Source: Pyxicephalus adspersus
Lineage: Eukaryota; Chordata; Amphibia; Anura; Pyxicephalidae
DNA: 64,000 bases
Reading direction: 5' to 3'
Assembly: GCF_032062135.1 (NCBI RefSeq)
Contig: NC_092860.1
Span: forward strand, 62,705,708-62,769,707
The notes under the pieces were generated by a model. That model worked only from the letters and a program-made list of their open reading frames with translations, was not told the origin of the DNA and ran no database searches. Below are positions 1 to 10,435 of this stretch, piece after piece. The translations under genes were made by a program, and so were the position numbers. Within the stretch, counting starts at the first letter, position 1. The number at the start of each line of letters is the position of its first letter.

Positions 1-539
1 GATTTTGAATGATTTGATTTATCTAGTGGCAGTATTACTCATTTTTGCTGTGTTTTTTTCATTGGTACGAAAGTCAATCTACAAATGGTGTAGGGGCAAA
101 TTGATTATAAGGTCTCTTCATAAAAAAGGCTCTATAGCCACACAGAGATACTGAACTTTCTCTGATATGCAGAAACTACAGCAGTGGAGGATGTTTTGTG
201 TGATAATTCTTTCATAATTATTTTAAATTTGAAGTTTTATCAGATGAATTCAACAACATATAAATTAAAATTCAACCAAATCATCCATGGGGATAAACCC
301 TCAAATACAAAGCAATTAAATGCCCTCTTGGTAAAAATTTTCCCTTGTACAACAATATGTAAAGAATCCCTCAGTACACCTCAGCTAATTCACCCTACAT
401 TTTTCCTATTTTATTACCAAAATAGAGGGGTACTAACAGGAAGTTTATGGGTAGTCAATGGGGGGGGGGGGGGGGCAACAGTGGAAGTAGGAGGGAATAG
501 AAAGTTACCTGGGAATTAGTGTAGGGCAAGAATAGAACT
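1..539. other. left flank, no gene seen
   Basis: I recognise no gene here. A run of 16 G lies at 460-475. The part next to 540 reads as C-rich on the minus strand, which resembles the 3' untranslated region of the minus-strand L1 that follows, so some of this may belong to that element. The 111-codon frame at 184-519 runs through the G run, has no recognisable motif, and is probably chance. Confidence 0.5.
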
Positions 540-559
540 GGGAGAATAGGGAGGGGCAG

Positions 560-1510
560 GAAGGTGTTATCACCCACCATAGGAGTATAAATGTCTCAAT
601 GCATTTTTATGTCCCTGAAGACAGTGCCTGCAAATATTTCTCAAAGAACATGGTCCAGTAAAACCATCTTTGTCTATTAATTTCCTCTGTAGTTTTCCTC
701 TGTTGTTTAAAGTTGTTGTGGTGTAAAAGAACCCAGTTTCAAAGGGTATAGGTAAATCAGTAAAATTTGAAAGCACGTTATGTACCACTTCCCAGAATGG
801 ATGAACTGTCGGGCAATCCCAGAAAATGTGCAGGAGTGTGCCCCTGCCTGTGTTGCATCACAGCATTTGTCTGATACTTCTGGGTATATAGTATAAAGAA
901 TAGAGGGGACGCTGTACTATCCTGTTGGAAGCTTATACCCAGTTTCCTGGTATGTGGAACTGATTGAGGAAGTCTGGGCAATAGAAAGTAGTGTAGCTAT
1001 CTGAGCTGGAGTTCAATTGGCGTATGGGTCCCTGATTTACACATAATTTTTTAAACTCAGTGAGTGGTCTATGGAAATTTTCTAGACTCGAGGGAGAGAG
1101 TGTAGAAAATGTTGCATTTGATGGATTCTCCAGAAACCTTGTGCGCTATATACATAGGAAGACCTCTTTTTAGATAGGGATGGCCAAGGTCGTTCCTGGA
1201 GGCAGAAACTAACGTTTCCAGCCCCAAGGTTGGCTGCGGCCGGGAAGCCTGGGTCTGAAATACCTGGTTGGAACTTTTGGTTGCCAATTATAGGGTAAAG
1301 ATTCGAAGGCTTGGGTAATATTCCTGGTTGGGCAGAAATTTTTGCAGTGACAGGTTGGCTCCTATGGTAGGGTGTGTACAAAGATTGGGTGGAGCTGGGT
1401 CATCACTCTACGGTAGTGCGGTCAATGGTATTTTAGTAAACAATTGCTCAATACCTATCCAGTGTTTCCATTTGGCATGTCGGGATCAATCTATCACTCT
1501 GCCTAAATGA
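560..1510 (-). pseudogene. L1-A ORF2 C-terminal region
   Basis: This is the post-RT part of L1 ORF2, in several frames. Residues read from 1,381 down to 1,082 include a stretch typical of Tx1-like ORF2 (NLGAGNVSFCLQERPWPS, then GFWRIHQMQHFLHSL). The zinc-binding region comes next (CCDATQAGAHSC and then FSGIARQFIHSGKW in the frames at 981-778), a decayed form of the Cys/His motif near the ORF2 C terminus. Coding ends near 560-590. The region helps bind element RNA in the family. Here it is broken by frameshifts and cannot be translated as one protein. Confidence 0.75.
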
Positions 1511-1717
1511 ACTGCTGTGTAGAAAAGTAAAGGATCTGTTTTTTAGTAAAGCAAAGAATGTCAAAACAGAGTCTAGTCCTCTAACAGGACCATATAAACT
1601 TTGTGAAGATAGATCTTAGATTGCAGAAGTAAAGTGTAGGGACCCTAATTGGTAATGCCTGCATTACATATAGCACGTTGGGTAGTAACACAATTTTTAT
1701 TGCATTACAATGACCAA

Positions 1718-2175
1718 ATCACGATAGCAGCTTTTTGTCCCATTGATTTCACTCGCTCTTAAAATCTCATAGAAATGGCAGGAAGTTCAAAGAATATAAC
1801 TTAGAAAGATCAGTTGATATTCCAACCCCTATGTACTTGATCGCTTACAGGACCCAGCGAAACAGGAATGATCCTCACAAATTTTTACAGAGGCTCTCAG
1901 ATAGGGTGGCATTTAGAACTTCTGATTTTTGATAAATAATTTTGAAACCACGATAGCAGTTTTTTGTTTCATTGATCTAACTCCCTCTTAAAATCTTCTA
2001 AAAATGGGAGGAAGTTCAAAGAATATAACTTGGAAAGATCAGTTGGTACTCTAACCCCTAAGTACTTGATCGCTTCCAGGGCCCAGCGAAACAGGAATGA
2101 CTCTTACAGAATTCTACAGAGGCCCTCGGGTAGGGTGGCAATTAGGGCTTCTGATTTTTGATAATTCATTTTGAA
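1718..2175. repeat. 229-bp tandem duplication inside L1-A ORF2
   Basis: Two adjacent copies, 1,718-1,946 and 1,947-2,175, each begin near CACGATAGCAG and end near TTCTGATTTTTGATAA..TTTTGAAA. Shared inner blocks include GGAAGTTCAAAGAATATAACTT and CCCAGCGAAACAGGAATGA-like sequence. They are well under 100% identical, so the duplication is old. On the minus strand the unit encodes the segment just after the RT catalytic core. The duplication is in this copy of the element and is not a normal family feature as far as I know. Confidence 0.9.
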
Positions 2176-3060
2176 ATTTGAGAGAGTGCCATAATATTGA
2201 ATTTATGATAGGAGATTTGGAATTGATATGGATGGGGATGTTATATAGAATAATAAATTGTCAGCAAATGCTGCTATCTTGTATTTCAGTTTCCCTAGGA
2301 GTATCCCACAAATATTCAGGTTTTGCCTAATCCTACAGAGTAATGGTTCAAGAGCGAGTTTGAAAATCAAAAGGATAATGAGCAGCCTTGACAGGTGCCA
2401 TTGGTAATGTTGAATGCGTCCGACAGGACACCGGTGACTTTAACTCTTGCAGAGGAGTGGGAATATAAGGAAAGTAAGCATGTCACCATATTCTCACCCA
2501 GACCAATATAATGCAGGGTATGTGAAATAAAGTTCCAGTCAACCCTGTCAAAGGCCTTTTCGGCGTCTGTTGAAAATAGCATCATTTGGATGTTAGTACT
2601 TTGGGCCCAGTACATTAGATCAGAATTTTTGTTGTATTGTCTCGACCCTATCTATTGGGCATGAAGCCAACTTGGTCCGGATAGATTAGTTTAGGGAGAA
2701 GGGGCGGAAGGCAAGTTGTAGGAGTATATTTTAAATCCACGTTTAGAGGAGATGTTGGCCTGTAACTTGTGCAAGAGGTAGGATCCTGCTTCCAGTAAAT
2801 CATGTGTCATTGGACAATGGGGATTTACAGAATAAAAAAGCCTCCACAAAGTGGGAACTAAGGGACGTAAAATGGTCTTATAGTGTATTAAAGCAAGAAT
2901 ATCTGGTCCCAGTGCCTTGCCTGTGGTGGAGATACTGATGGCCCAGTAGAGTTTCTTCTCAGTCAGTGGTGCCTTTAGCTGTTGTCTCTGTTCAGCTGAT
3001 ATTTTGGGCATGCCTGAGGACTCAAAATAAGCCTGGATAGTTTCACTATGAGTCTGAGCG
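2160..3060 (-). pseudogene. L1-A ORF2 reverse transcriptase domain
   Basis: Recognisable RT blocks read right to left: an N-terminal block (LTEKKLYWAISISTTGKALG with PDI, where the family has GKAxGPDG), motif A as STDAEKAFDRVDWNFI, and motif B as GTCQGCSLSF. The catalytic box reads AFADNLLFYITSP, so the second aspartate of the usual (F/Y)ADD has become asparagine. In the family this domain makes cDNA by target-primed reverse transcription. The changed catalytic box and several frame breaks mean this copy is dead. Confidence 0.85.
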
Positions 3061-3132
3061 GGTAAGGTGGTTGATGAGGCTGAGATGTTAAAGAGGTAAC
3101 TATAAAAAGCCTGGAATGCATTCGAGATGGCT

Positions 3133-3850
3133 TTAGGTTGTTTTTTTGTTGGGTGACATACTAAGAGGCGGACGCGTGGTCTGATAATATGATGAAACCT
3201 GCGAGTCTTTGAATATGGGCAAGTCAGAATAATGGATTAGGAACATATCTATATGCGAGTACACTGAGTGCGCTGAGGAGTAGAATGTGTAATCACGGGT
3301 TGGGGGATGGTGTATATGCCAGAATTCACATAGTTGATATTCGTGGAGTAATTCGTAATTTGTAAATCTGGTAAGGGCCACATTACCTCTGCTACAGGCA
3401 ATGCTCGAGGGCTCGTCCACTGAAAAGTCACCCTCTAAAATTAGCATGCCTTCAGTAATTTCCGAGAGTGCAACAAATGTTCTTTCTAAAAATTGCACTT
3501 GGTTCATGTTGGGGGGGTGTAGATTGTATCAAACATTAATAATTGGAAGTTATTATGACCATTAACAAACAGGGCTCTACCCTCTACCATCGTGCCAACT
3601 CTCCTTTATTTGCCATGTCACTCGTCTAGATAAGAGTAAACTCCCTCCTCTTGTCTTGTCGTCAGCAGTGGACCCATAATAAGCCCACAGGTAATTGCGA
3701 TCTTTTAGATTAGGGTGTTTATCATTATGAAAGTGGGTTACTTGTATGAAAGCTATTTGGGCATTCTGCCTGTACAGGTTGCGTTAAAAAAGACCTCTTC
3801 TCATAAATATTGAGGCCCTTTGCATTCAGTGACACAAGGGTTTTCATTGC
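3133..3850 (-). pseudogene. L1-A ORF2 endonuclease domain (APE-like)
   Basis: The start of ORF2 is visible near 3,850 as KTLVSLNAKGLNIYEKR, the usual opening of an L1 endonuclease. It continues through decayed sequence to MNQVQFLERTFVALSEIT, LILEGDFSVDEPSS (the family's GGDFN box with Gly to Glu) and DYTFYSSAHSVYSHIDMFLI. The domain nicks target DNA at insertion in the family. The frame is broken between about 3,520 and 3,820, where a 7-base G run (3,510-3,516) lies just upstream of the conserved box. Confidence 0.8.
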
Positions 3851-3860
3851 TTGTCTAAGT

Positions 3861-4529
3861 ATGAACATTTAGACTTGTGGGCACGGAATACCAGAATTAA
3901 ATGCTGGGGTGATGTATGGTTGGAAGAATGGGCCTTTAAGGAAGGGAAGTGTATGGGTAAGGTGGATACGCAAATTAGTACTATTAATTGTTGATTTACC
4001 AACGTGTCCTAATGTGATAAGGATGGCCTAGGTGGGGGAAATGGAACTCAACACCACTAGACACCACACACCACAACACCTCTACCACTGCTACATTCAG
4101 GTATATATTAAACAATATAAACAGTATATGTTAAACAAAGCTTGAATAAAATATTAATAAAAATATAATAATAAATAATAATTTAAATAAAAAAAAGTTT
4201 TACAAATAAATCTCACTGGCATTCCTTGAAACCAACAATTTCAGCTCAACAAAAACATGTAGCATGTAACTCTTAGTATGCTATTATTTAGGAAGAACAA
4301 GAGGGGGATGAGGCTAAAGACCTCCCTGCCATATTGTTCAAAGCTAGAGAAACATTTGCCTCGGACGTCTGCACAGTGGTATTCATGGTTCAGTTGTTGT
4401 GTAGTCAAGCCAGTTCGGTACCTCAATAGGCTCCACGCACAGGAAACAGAATAGGGCTGGTAGCTTGTGGTAAGTTCACACAGTAAAACTTTTTGAGTCT
4501 TTTCGCAAAATTAGATGGAAGGGGTGTCA
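3861..4529. other. L1-A inter-ORF spacer
   Basis: This lies between ORF2 (starts about 3,850) and the end of ORF1 (about 4,530) of the minus-strand L1. It holds an ACACCAC-rich patch at 4,050-4,090 and an A/T-only stretch at about 4,140-4,200. The 61-codon minus frame at 4,241-4,426 has no motif I know. It reads as decayed element sequence, not a gene. Confidence 0.55.
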
Positions 4530-4655
4530 CTATTTGTAGGTAGCATGGCAATTCCGAACACGATCCAGCAGCGCACAAAGTATCCGCCGCTTGCATAGAG
4601 TAGAGCTGGCAAGGTCAGATAAAGTGTAAATCTGAGCACCGTCAAAGTCCAGAGG
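4530..4655 (-). pseudogene. L1-A ORF1 C-terminal end
   Basis: The minus-strand frame reads LDFDGAQIYTLSDL followed by ASSTLCKRRILCALLDRVR and a stop. This fits the C-terminal domain of L1 ORF1 proteins (FxDLSxxTLxKRRxLRPLLxxLR). The piece is separated from the rest of ORF1 by the CR1-like insertion at 4,656-5,578. The codons upstream of 4,655 in the same frame are antisense LINE sequence and are not ORF1. Confidence 0.75.
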
Positions 4656-5247
4656 ACCGGTAAGTTTACCTTCTGTAGTTGGAAAGGTGCTAGAGAGTTT
4701 GATAAAGAACCACATAGAGGAGTTTCTGCTTGAAAATAATATTACAAGTGATAGCATGGATTCAAGAAAGTAAGAAAGTAAGTAAACAGGTAGACAGTGG
4801 GGTAGCAGTTGATACAGTGTACCTGGACTTTGCTAAAGCATTTCACACAGTACCCCACTAACGGTTAGAATGCAAATTAGGGTACATAGGTTTAGAAAAT
4901 TCAATCTGTAAGTGGAATTAAAGAAAGTGCAGATAAGGGCAACTAAACTAATAAAAGGAATGGAGGAACCCAGCTATGAGGGGAAATTAGCTTAACTAAA
5001 CATATTTACCCTTGACATGAGACGTTTAAGGGGGGATATGATCACCCTGTATAAATATATAAATAGTCCATATAGGGAACTCTCTTCCTAACTATTCACT
5101 TTAAGATCAATAGAAAGGACAAGAGGGCACTTTTGCATCTGGAGGAAAATACGTTTTTGGAGTTTTAAGAAGTTTAAGGGATAGTTTGCTGTAAGGTCTG
5201 TGAAAATGTGGAATAGACTCCCTCAGGGAGTAGTCTCAACAACTACT

Positions 5248-5344
5248 GGGCAGAATGATGGCTCAGAGGTAAGTGCTCTGGCCTTTGCAAAGCCAGGTTC
5301 GAATCTTGGCCAGGACATTATCTGCATGGAGTTTGCAAGTTCTA
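5248..5344 (+). mobile_element. tRNA-derived SINE fragment
   Basis: The segment has an RNA polymerase III type promoter (A box 5,259-5,269, B box 5,296-5,306), and then ATCTGCATGGAGTTTGCA, a block shared by widespread fish and amphibian tRNA-derived SINEs. It interrupts the CR1-like LINE just after the codons for WNRLPQGVV, and LINE sequence resumes near 5,345. Only the head of the SINE is present. It is not a functional tRNA, because the 3' half does not fold back as an acceptor stem. Confidence 0.7.
5259..5306 (+). promoter_or_regulatory. Pol III internal promoter (A and B boxes) of the SINE
   Basis: The A box TGGCTCAGAGG (5,259-5,269) and the B box GGTTCGAATCT (5,296-5,306) both match the tRNA-gene consensus closely at a normal spacing of about 26 bases. 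Whether it is still transcribed cannot be told from sequence. Confidence 0.65.
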
Positions 5345-5578
5345 GAAGCACAGAATATCACTTGGTATTAAAGCTTTCAAGTAAAGATAACAGAGATTGT
5401 TAATCGGGAAGGTATTTTTTTTCCCATTGAAGCAAATTGTACTATGGGAATTTTTGCCTTCCTCTGGATCAACTATGTCAATAGGGTTTTTTATCTGGGA
5501 TATGTTTATTTCCCTAGTGGTTGAACTTGATGGACTTTTATCAACCTGAATAACTATGTAACCTCTGGACCAGGCTTT

Positions 5579-6830
5579 CATCATTATTTCTTCTTTAATT
5601 GAGTAACAGTGAATCCTGCAAAGAAGATCTCTCGGAAGCTCAGTGTTATGAACCTTTTTGTGTCACTTGCAGCAGCAAAGAGTAGAGAGAAATAGCAGCA
5701 GCCTGATGTATTTTATAGCATACAGCTGAAGGGGATTATAGAGGCTGATCAGCTACTAACTCAGCCCTGCACTGCCATTGGCTGCTGGGACTTTATAGTA
5801 TCTCTACTCCCTGTCACTAGTGCCTGTTGTAGCGTTGAGCTGGGCTAATATGTGTTGGAGTGTACTCAAATAATTTACTGTTGTTGTCCTTGCCTATTTC
5901 TTTCTGATCCTGGGAGTTTATGCTGCCTAGACCAACCTATTGCCTGTGACCTGACTGGTAGGTGGATTATATGTTATCTCTGGCTCTGATTTCTGGACTT
6001 GTCTATTTGAATCTTGCTACTTCTATCTGTGGGCTCCTCGTCAGCTGCCAGCTCATCTCCAGACACCATCCTTTGTGCACTAAGTCCTGGGGGCATTCGA
6101 GAGCTGGTAGACGCAACCAGTCTCCCAAGGCTGAGCGGGGGCTTACTAAAAGTGAAGACTGCAGTGTAGATTGGGGACTAGTGTCTGGGGAATACTGGTG
6201 CGGACCAGGGCCTTACACTCCATACTTTGTGGGCCCTGCACCCGGTGTACCCGGTCAATTTCAATATGTGAAGTTGGAGGATTCCCCAAAAGGTTAAAGG
6301 ATGGCAGTGACTGTGGCTTTAGGATCTGGGTTGTAGTAGCTTCTGGCAAACCTTTAAGCCCAATATTGTTACATCTGCTCCTATTTTCCTGGTCCTCCTT
6401 CTGGAGTAACAAAGAGGTCACAAAGTGCTGTACTGATCTGTAGAATTCCTCCAACATCTGGAGACGTGTTTCTATTATAATGGAGGTACAACTCTATAGT
6501 CCAGGGCCGCAGTTTGTTGATGAACTTCCTCTAGTTCATTTCCCATGGACCCCTCCAGTCTATCTGCAAGGCTTTCAATGTCCCTTTTAGTAGAAAGAGT
6601 TCTCAGCATAGCTCCTATGGCAGCCAGCAGCGACTGAGGTATTTTTGAGGGAGGGGGTGTACATGCTGTGGAGAGAGTGACACAGCAGCAGGGAAAGAAA
6701 ACTCAGTGCAGCCTTTAGTAACGCAAGCATTAGTGGAGACCACTGAGAGAGGTGTCTGTACAGGGGGTTACCTCTCATCTGCCTCTGATGTGGTAGTCTG
6801 GCATCTGGTGGATGGGCGCGTAGGCGCCAT
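5579..6830 (-). pseudogene. L1-A ORF1 (RNA-binding protein), interrupted
   Basis: The ORF1 start is likely the ATG at 6,830 (MAPTRPSTRCQTTTSEADE). Downstream on the minus strand come a coil and RNA-binding segment with EDQENRSRCNNIGLKGLPEA (family: ENRxRRNNIRLxGIPE, about 6,390) and IEIDRVHRVQGPQSMEC (about 6,250). The frame is then cut by the solo LTR at 5,644-6,217 and resumes as LPRDLLCRIHCYSIKEEIMM (5,579-5,640), which is exactly the next ORF1 block. The family protein trimerises and binds element RNA. Several stops in the N-terminal half make it a pseudogene. Confidence 0.8.
5644..6217. repeat. solo LTR inserted in L1-A ORF1
   Basis: This 574-bp segment begins TGTTATGAACC and ends GGCCTTACA, so it has TGT...ACA termini. 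The two sides of ORF1 join in register once it is removed. The flanks are CTCAG on the left and CTCCA on the right, a possible decayed 4-5 bp target-site duplication. No gag or pol sequence is present, so it is best read as a solo LTR left by recombination. I cannot name the family, and the + orientation is only suggested by CCCAAGGCTGAGCGGGGGCT near its right end. Confidence 0.6.
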
Positions 6831-7053
6831 GTTAGATCACCCAACCCATGGAAATTTGTATGCTGCTTGAAAAAAGGCCTGAAACCTGGATATTTAAGAA
6901 GCTTTGGGGTGCTCTGGGGTCTTCCCCCTGTGAGGCATATGTTTGAAGGGATCCCAGAGCTCTCCAGTATTGCCTCACAATGTAGTGAGCAGTGCTGGGG
7001 ACAGAGCTCCAGTAAAGCGTGTCCTCACACCGTCATTCTGTAGCCACGCCCCC

Positions 7054-8349
7054 TGTAATTATTTTAAAGTATTCGTTCATTGAGTATTATTATTTGTTGT
7101 GATTGTTATGGTAATCCAATCCCTCCTCTATATTCTGACTTGGAATGGAATTAGTATCTAAGGTTGAATGTGGATAAATAGGGAGTGATTGTGCACCTCT
7201 TGCTTGGGATGGTCCTGTTACTCTGAGAGAGGAAGACAAGGAATAGTCCAAATGAGAGCTTCTCCTGAGAATGATGGTGGTGTGTCATTCAGGTACAAAG
7301 GGGCATATGTTGGAATGCACAACATTAGTTATATAAAATCAGCACTTGTGCATAATGCCAAATCTAGCAGGATGACTCTGGCTGGAGGTTTCACCAAGAA
7401 GCCAGAAGAAAAGATAACATCTCCTTAAACAGGAGGAGCAACGCCATACCAATTGTGGTTTATGGAGATTGTATATGAAAGAATCTACTTCAAATACTTA
7501 TCTAGTTATCCTGCCCAGTTTATAGACATCACTACTATCCAAAAACCCTCAAAGGTGCTTTGACCAACAGTGCCATTTGCTGGATGATAACAGGTGCACA
7601 CATGGACAGAAAATCCCAGAAATGGAGTTGGGAGGACACCTGAGTGAGGAGTGGAGGCATGGGTGTGGCTGAATGTGATAGAGGGTCCTGGCTATAATAA
7701 AAGGGACTGCACAGAGCTTACACTCTTTCTTTAGGGCCCAGCTAAGTTACAGGATACAGAGTATCCTTTGTGTCTTTGTAACCATTAATTAGGCCAGTAG
7801 AGACCTAGTAAAGGTACAGCTCTCAAGAAAAAGGATTAAATAAATACATTTTTTTTTACTAGCCTAATTATATTGTAAGCACATTTTTAATGATTGGAGA
7901 TTTATATCTAATATAAATATTTTATGTGCTAAAAGCAATATGAAAAGATTACCCATTTTTTGTGTTTAGCATTAATGTAACATACAAAAAACAATGATTG
8001 TATACATTATATATAATTGTATTGTAAACCATCATACAATTTTTTAATTTGAGTGTTTTTTTTTTATCTAAAAGCATCATTAGCCACAGGTAGAATGTTG
8101 TAGCATATTGCCTGACAAAATGTGTGTGTATATATGAAAAACATAGCAATTTGACTTATGTTCAGATTATTTGATTATTTCTAATTGTGTACGTAGAACT
8201 GTCGTTAACTATATCATTTAATTAGGGCGCAATACCTGTTAGTGATAGGGTCATTGTTTGGCAGGTTCTCACCAGATTAGATCTGACCTCTAGCAATATG
8301 TTTGAAAACAGTCGGCGGGCATGTTTGGAAAGTTTAATATTAGGGTACT
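7054..8349. other. no gene seen; possible LTR-like stretch at 7,560-7,840
   Basis: No coding region is supported. The 79-codon frame at 7,189-7,428 has no recognisable motif. At 7,697-7,706 there is a TATA-like CTATAATAAA followed by a GC-balanced block ending near CAGCTCTCAAG (about 7,825). This could be part of a solo LTR, but I found no paired ends or target-site duplication. The sequence from 7,850 to 8,220 is strongly AT-rich. Confidence 0.4.
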
Positions 8350-8360
8350 AAATAATGCAG

Positions 8361-9095
8361 TCATTGGGTCAATTGGCACTTCAGTAAAACCACTGCAAAA
8401 CCTGCAATATTTTGAGCTACCTTGGTACATTTCCACCATTTATGAGACATTGTACCCTTTTGCCCACACTCTCTAAAACATAAAGGTGATGTAGAAGGTT
8501 GGATGTGAAGGAGCCTATCTGGGATCAGATATCGTTTTAATAGCATTTTGTAATTCGCCGCAATCATGGAAGTGTTATTGGAAATTTTTGATAATTTATG
8601 ACCCATCCGTTGCTATTGTTCCATGTCCCAAAAGAAGTTAAAATCCCTTTCCCATGCTTACATGTAATGTTATATAGTGTTATATATTTGTGGCTTCTGG
8701 CTTGTGTGATGGACATACAGGAGCTTCCGAAAGGCGTACAACCATATAGAGCCTGTCCTCCACATAATTTTAATTTGAAATAATTGGGTATCCTAGTGGC
8801 ATCTTTGCCAAGTTTAGGTAAAGCAATAATTGCCACTGAGTTAGCCTTCTCTGACATAATTAAAGTAGGCCGCTAAATGTGAGGCCAATCGATCTATGAA
8901 TTTTTTGTAGTCAGAGTTAAGCAATCCATCCGGTCCTGCTGTCTTATCTGTCTTCAATAACTTCTTTACTACAAATATCACTTTCTCACTGGTGAAAGGT
9001 TTTTCTAAAAACGTGTGGTGAGTATTGTGCAGTTTAGTAAGGTTGGTGGGTGAAAGAAGGCATTTAGGACTGTTGTAGGGCGGCTGGAGCTTCAT
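8361..9095 (-). pseudogene. L1-B ORF2 remnants (RT N-terminus joined to C-terminus)
   Basis: Reading right to left, 9,095-8,841 encodes the RT entry block (FTSEKVIFVVKKLLKTDKTA then GPDGLLNSDYKKFIDRLA). It is followed directly by post-RT sequence and the zinc-binding motif CFRECGQKGTMSHKWWKC at about 8,480-8,430. The RT palm with motifs A to C is deleted, so the two ends of the domain are fused. There is no activity left. Confidence 0.75.
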
Positions 9096-9431
9096 ATTGT
9101 TTGGTGTAAAATTCTGGAAATGCGTAAAGAAGAAGAGTAGAGTTTTGAGAGACAGTGCCGTCTGGGAGTCCGATTTTCATTTCACTTTGATTTTAGTTGC
9201 CAGGTTGGTATCTTGGGGGTCTTTCATGGCAAAAAAAGGAGTCTGTTTGGGATTCAATATCCAGATACAATTCAATCTCAATCAGCAAATTCTCATTCAG
9301 CCTTCAACTAGCATGTGGGGACTGTTTTTTCCATGCAGAGTTTAAACAGCAGCCAGTACCAGTCAGAGGGTCATCTTGGAGAGAATAAGGTAGGTCTGGC
9401 ATCATATCCCATGTATTAGCAATAACAACAG

Positions 9432-10080
9432 CTATAAAATAATAGCCACTAAAAAGTAAAGGATATATAGCCATGTGAGATCCTCCGGTTGGCTTGGTCT
9501 GTCTCTGTGATCTGTAAACCCTTGTCCAGAGGGGATAGAGTGGTGCTTTGTCTCCCTCTGGTGCATTAACAGAAACATCTTGTGAAATAACCCCTGCAAC
9601 AGAAGTAATTTTTCACCTTTCACAATCAACGTAAACAAATGAGGTTTACAATTAAATTGAAAAACCAGGCGAAAGGAAAATACCCAGCAGTACTTGACAT
9701 TGTGATCCAGCAAAGTTTGCAAGAGACGTTTTAGAGATCTACGCTTCGAGATGATATATGGAGACAGGTCCGCAAAAACTGGGATAGAGTAGTCAAGCCT
9801 GGCCACCTTTATCATCAGCTCTTTGGTGAAGTAGTAGTGGAGCTTAACTTTAACATCTCTAGGGAGCCCATCAGGCATAGGGATTTGAAGTGCATGATAC
9901 TGATCCACTTCCAAGTGTGTGTCATCAAGGTTAGAAAGTAGATTTTGCAAAAAAAGTTGCGACCACTCCTGGTAGATCCAAAATTGATTCTGGTAGGCCC
10001 CGTATGCAGAAATTGTGATGTCGGGAGCAGTTTTCCAGGTCATCTAGTTTAGACTAAATTCTCGATCCTGTTTTCCAGTG
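9432..10080 (-). pseudogene. L1-B ORF1
   Basis: A 203-codon open frame (10,043-9,432) carries an L1 ORF1 core: LPRDVKVKLHYYFTKELMIK, FADLSPYIISKRRSLKRLL and HNVKYCWVF. An upstream LENRIENL coil remnant sits at about 10,060 in another frame. These blocks belong to the RRM and C-terminal domains of the protein that coats LINE RNA. The N-terminal part is frameshifted and the last roughly 70 codons have no family match, so the frame is a remnant even though it is long. Confidence 0.75.
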
Positions 10081-10435
10081 ATGCTAAATGGGTGGGGCTT
10101 TAATTTACCCTGGCTGTGCACTTTATGTTCAATGTATAGGCAGATGTCGGATTGAATTTGCATCTTTCAAACTTCTGCGCATTTGCTTGATAAATTAGTC
10201 CCAAAGTTGGGTTGATAATGAAGGAGAATGAAATGGTAGATTTAGATTTTTTGCAACAGGTGCTACAAGAAGATTCTAAAGAACTCAATAGGGTATATGT
10301 ATTCTGGGTTTGCATGTATTATTTGTTTTGTGCTTGCACTGAAATTTCCGTATGAGTTGTGAAGGTAATGTGTGGATATGTTCCACATACTCTCCCACAG
10401 AAAGAATCTTGGCACAGCAGCAGAGCAGCACAACA

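Larger units (their letters stand above)
4656..5578 (+). mobile_element. CR1-a: 5'-truncated CR1-like LINE inserted in L1-A ORF1
   Basis: This is a plus-strand fragment of a CR1/L2-group LINE. RT blocks in order: PVSLPSVVGKVLESLIKNH, EEFLLENNITSDS, VDTVYLDFAKAFHTVPH (motif A). The sequence then jumps from LENSICKW straight to the post-RT block ELKKVQIRATKLIKGMEEPS and RRLRGDMITLYKYI, so motif B and the catalytic YADD region are deleted. The C-terminal block KMWNRLPQGVV is followed by a SINE insertion and then the 3' tail encoding the remnant of ELDGLxxFFNLxxYVT near 5,520-5,575. Its right junction interrupts L1 ORF1 right after EEIMMKAWSR. It is inactive. Confidence 0.85.
540..7053 (-). mobile_element. 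L1-A: nearly full-length, decayed L1-clade (Tx1-like) LINE
   Basis: This is a minus-strand non-LTR retrotransposon whose parts lie in the expected order. From right to left they are a 5' end starting GGGGGCGTGGCTA at about 7,053, ORF1 (RNA-binding protein, 6,830 down to about 4,530), a spacer, ORF2 endonuclease, reverse transcriptase and the C-terminal zinc-binding region, ending near 540. The full element would once have encoded both retrotransposition proteins. Every frame now has stops or shifts. Two later insertions split ORF1: a solo LTR at 5,644-6,217 and a CR1-like LINE at 4,656-5,578. ORF2 also carries a 229-bp tandem duplication. The 5' end resembles that of the L1 ending at about 34,085. 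I found no clear target-site duplication. Confidence 0.85.
8350..10085 (-). mobile_element. L1-B: internally deleted L1-clade LINE
   Basis: A minus-strand L1 reduced to about 1.7 kb. ORF1 lies at 9,432-10,080 and scraps of ORF2 at 8,361-9,095. The whole endonuclease and most of the RT are missing. Its ORF1 is clearly different in sequence from that of L1-A, so it is a separate family. No target-site duplication was seen. Confidence 0.75.

Noticed and set aside
460..475. A G-quadruplex regulatory element
   Set aside because: A bare homopolymer without a nearby gene is better explained as slippage or a sequencing artefact.
5256..5330. A functional tRNA gene
   Set aside because: The A and B boxes are good, but the sequence does not close into an acceptor stem and continues into a SINE-type block. 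It also sits inside a LINE coding region as an insertion.
7189..7428. A small exon or peptide gene
   Set aside because: No motif, no splice or promoter context, and no conservation evidence can be obtained from the sequence alone.
9432..10043. A 203-codon host gene
   Set aside because: Its core matches the ORF1 RNA-binding protein of L1-clade LINEs and it neighbours ORF2 remnants of the same orientation.
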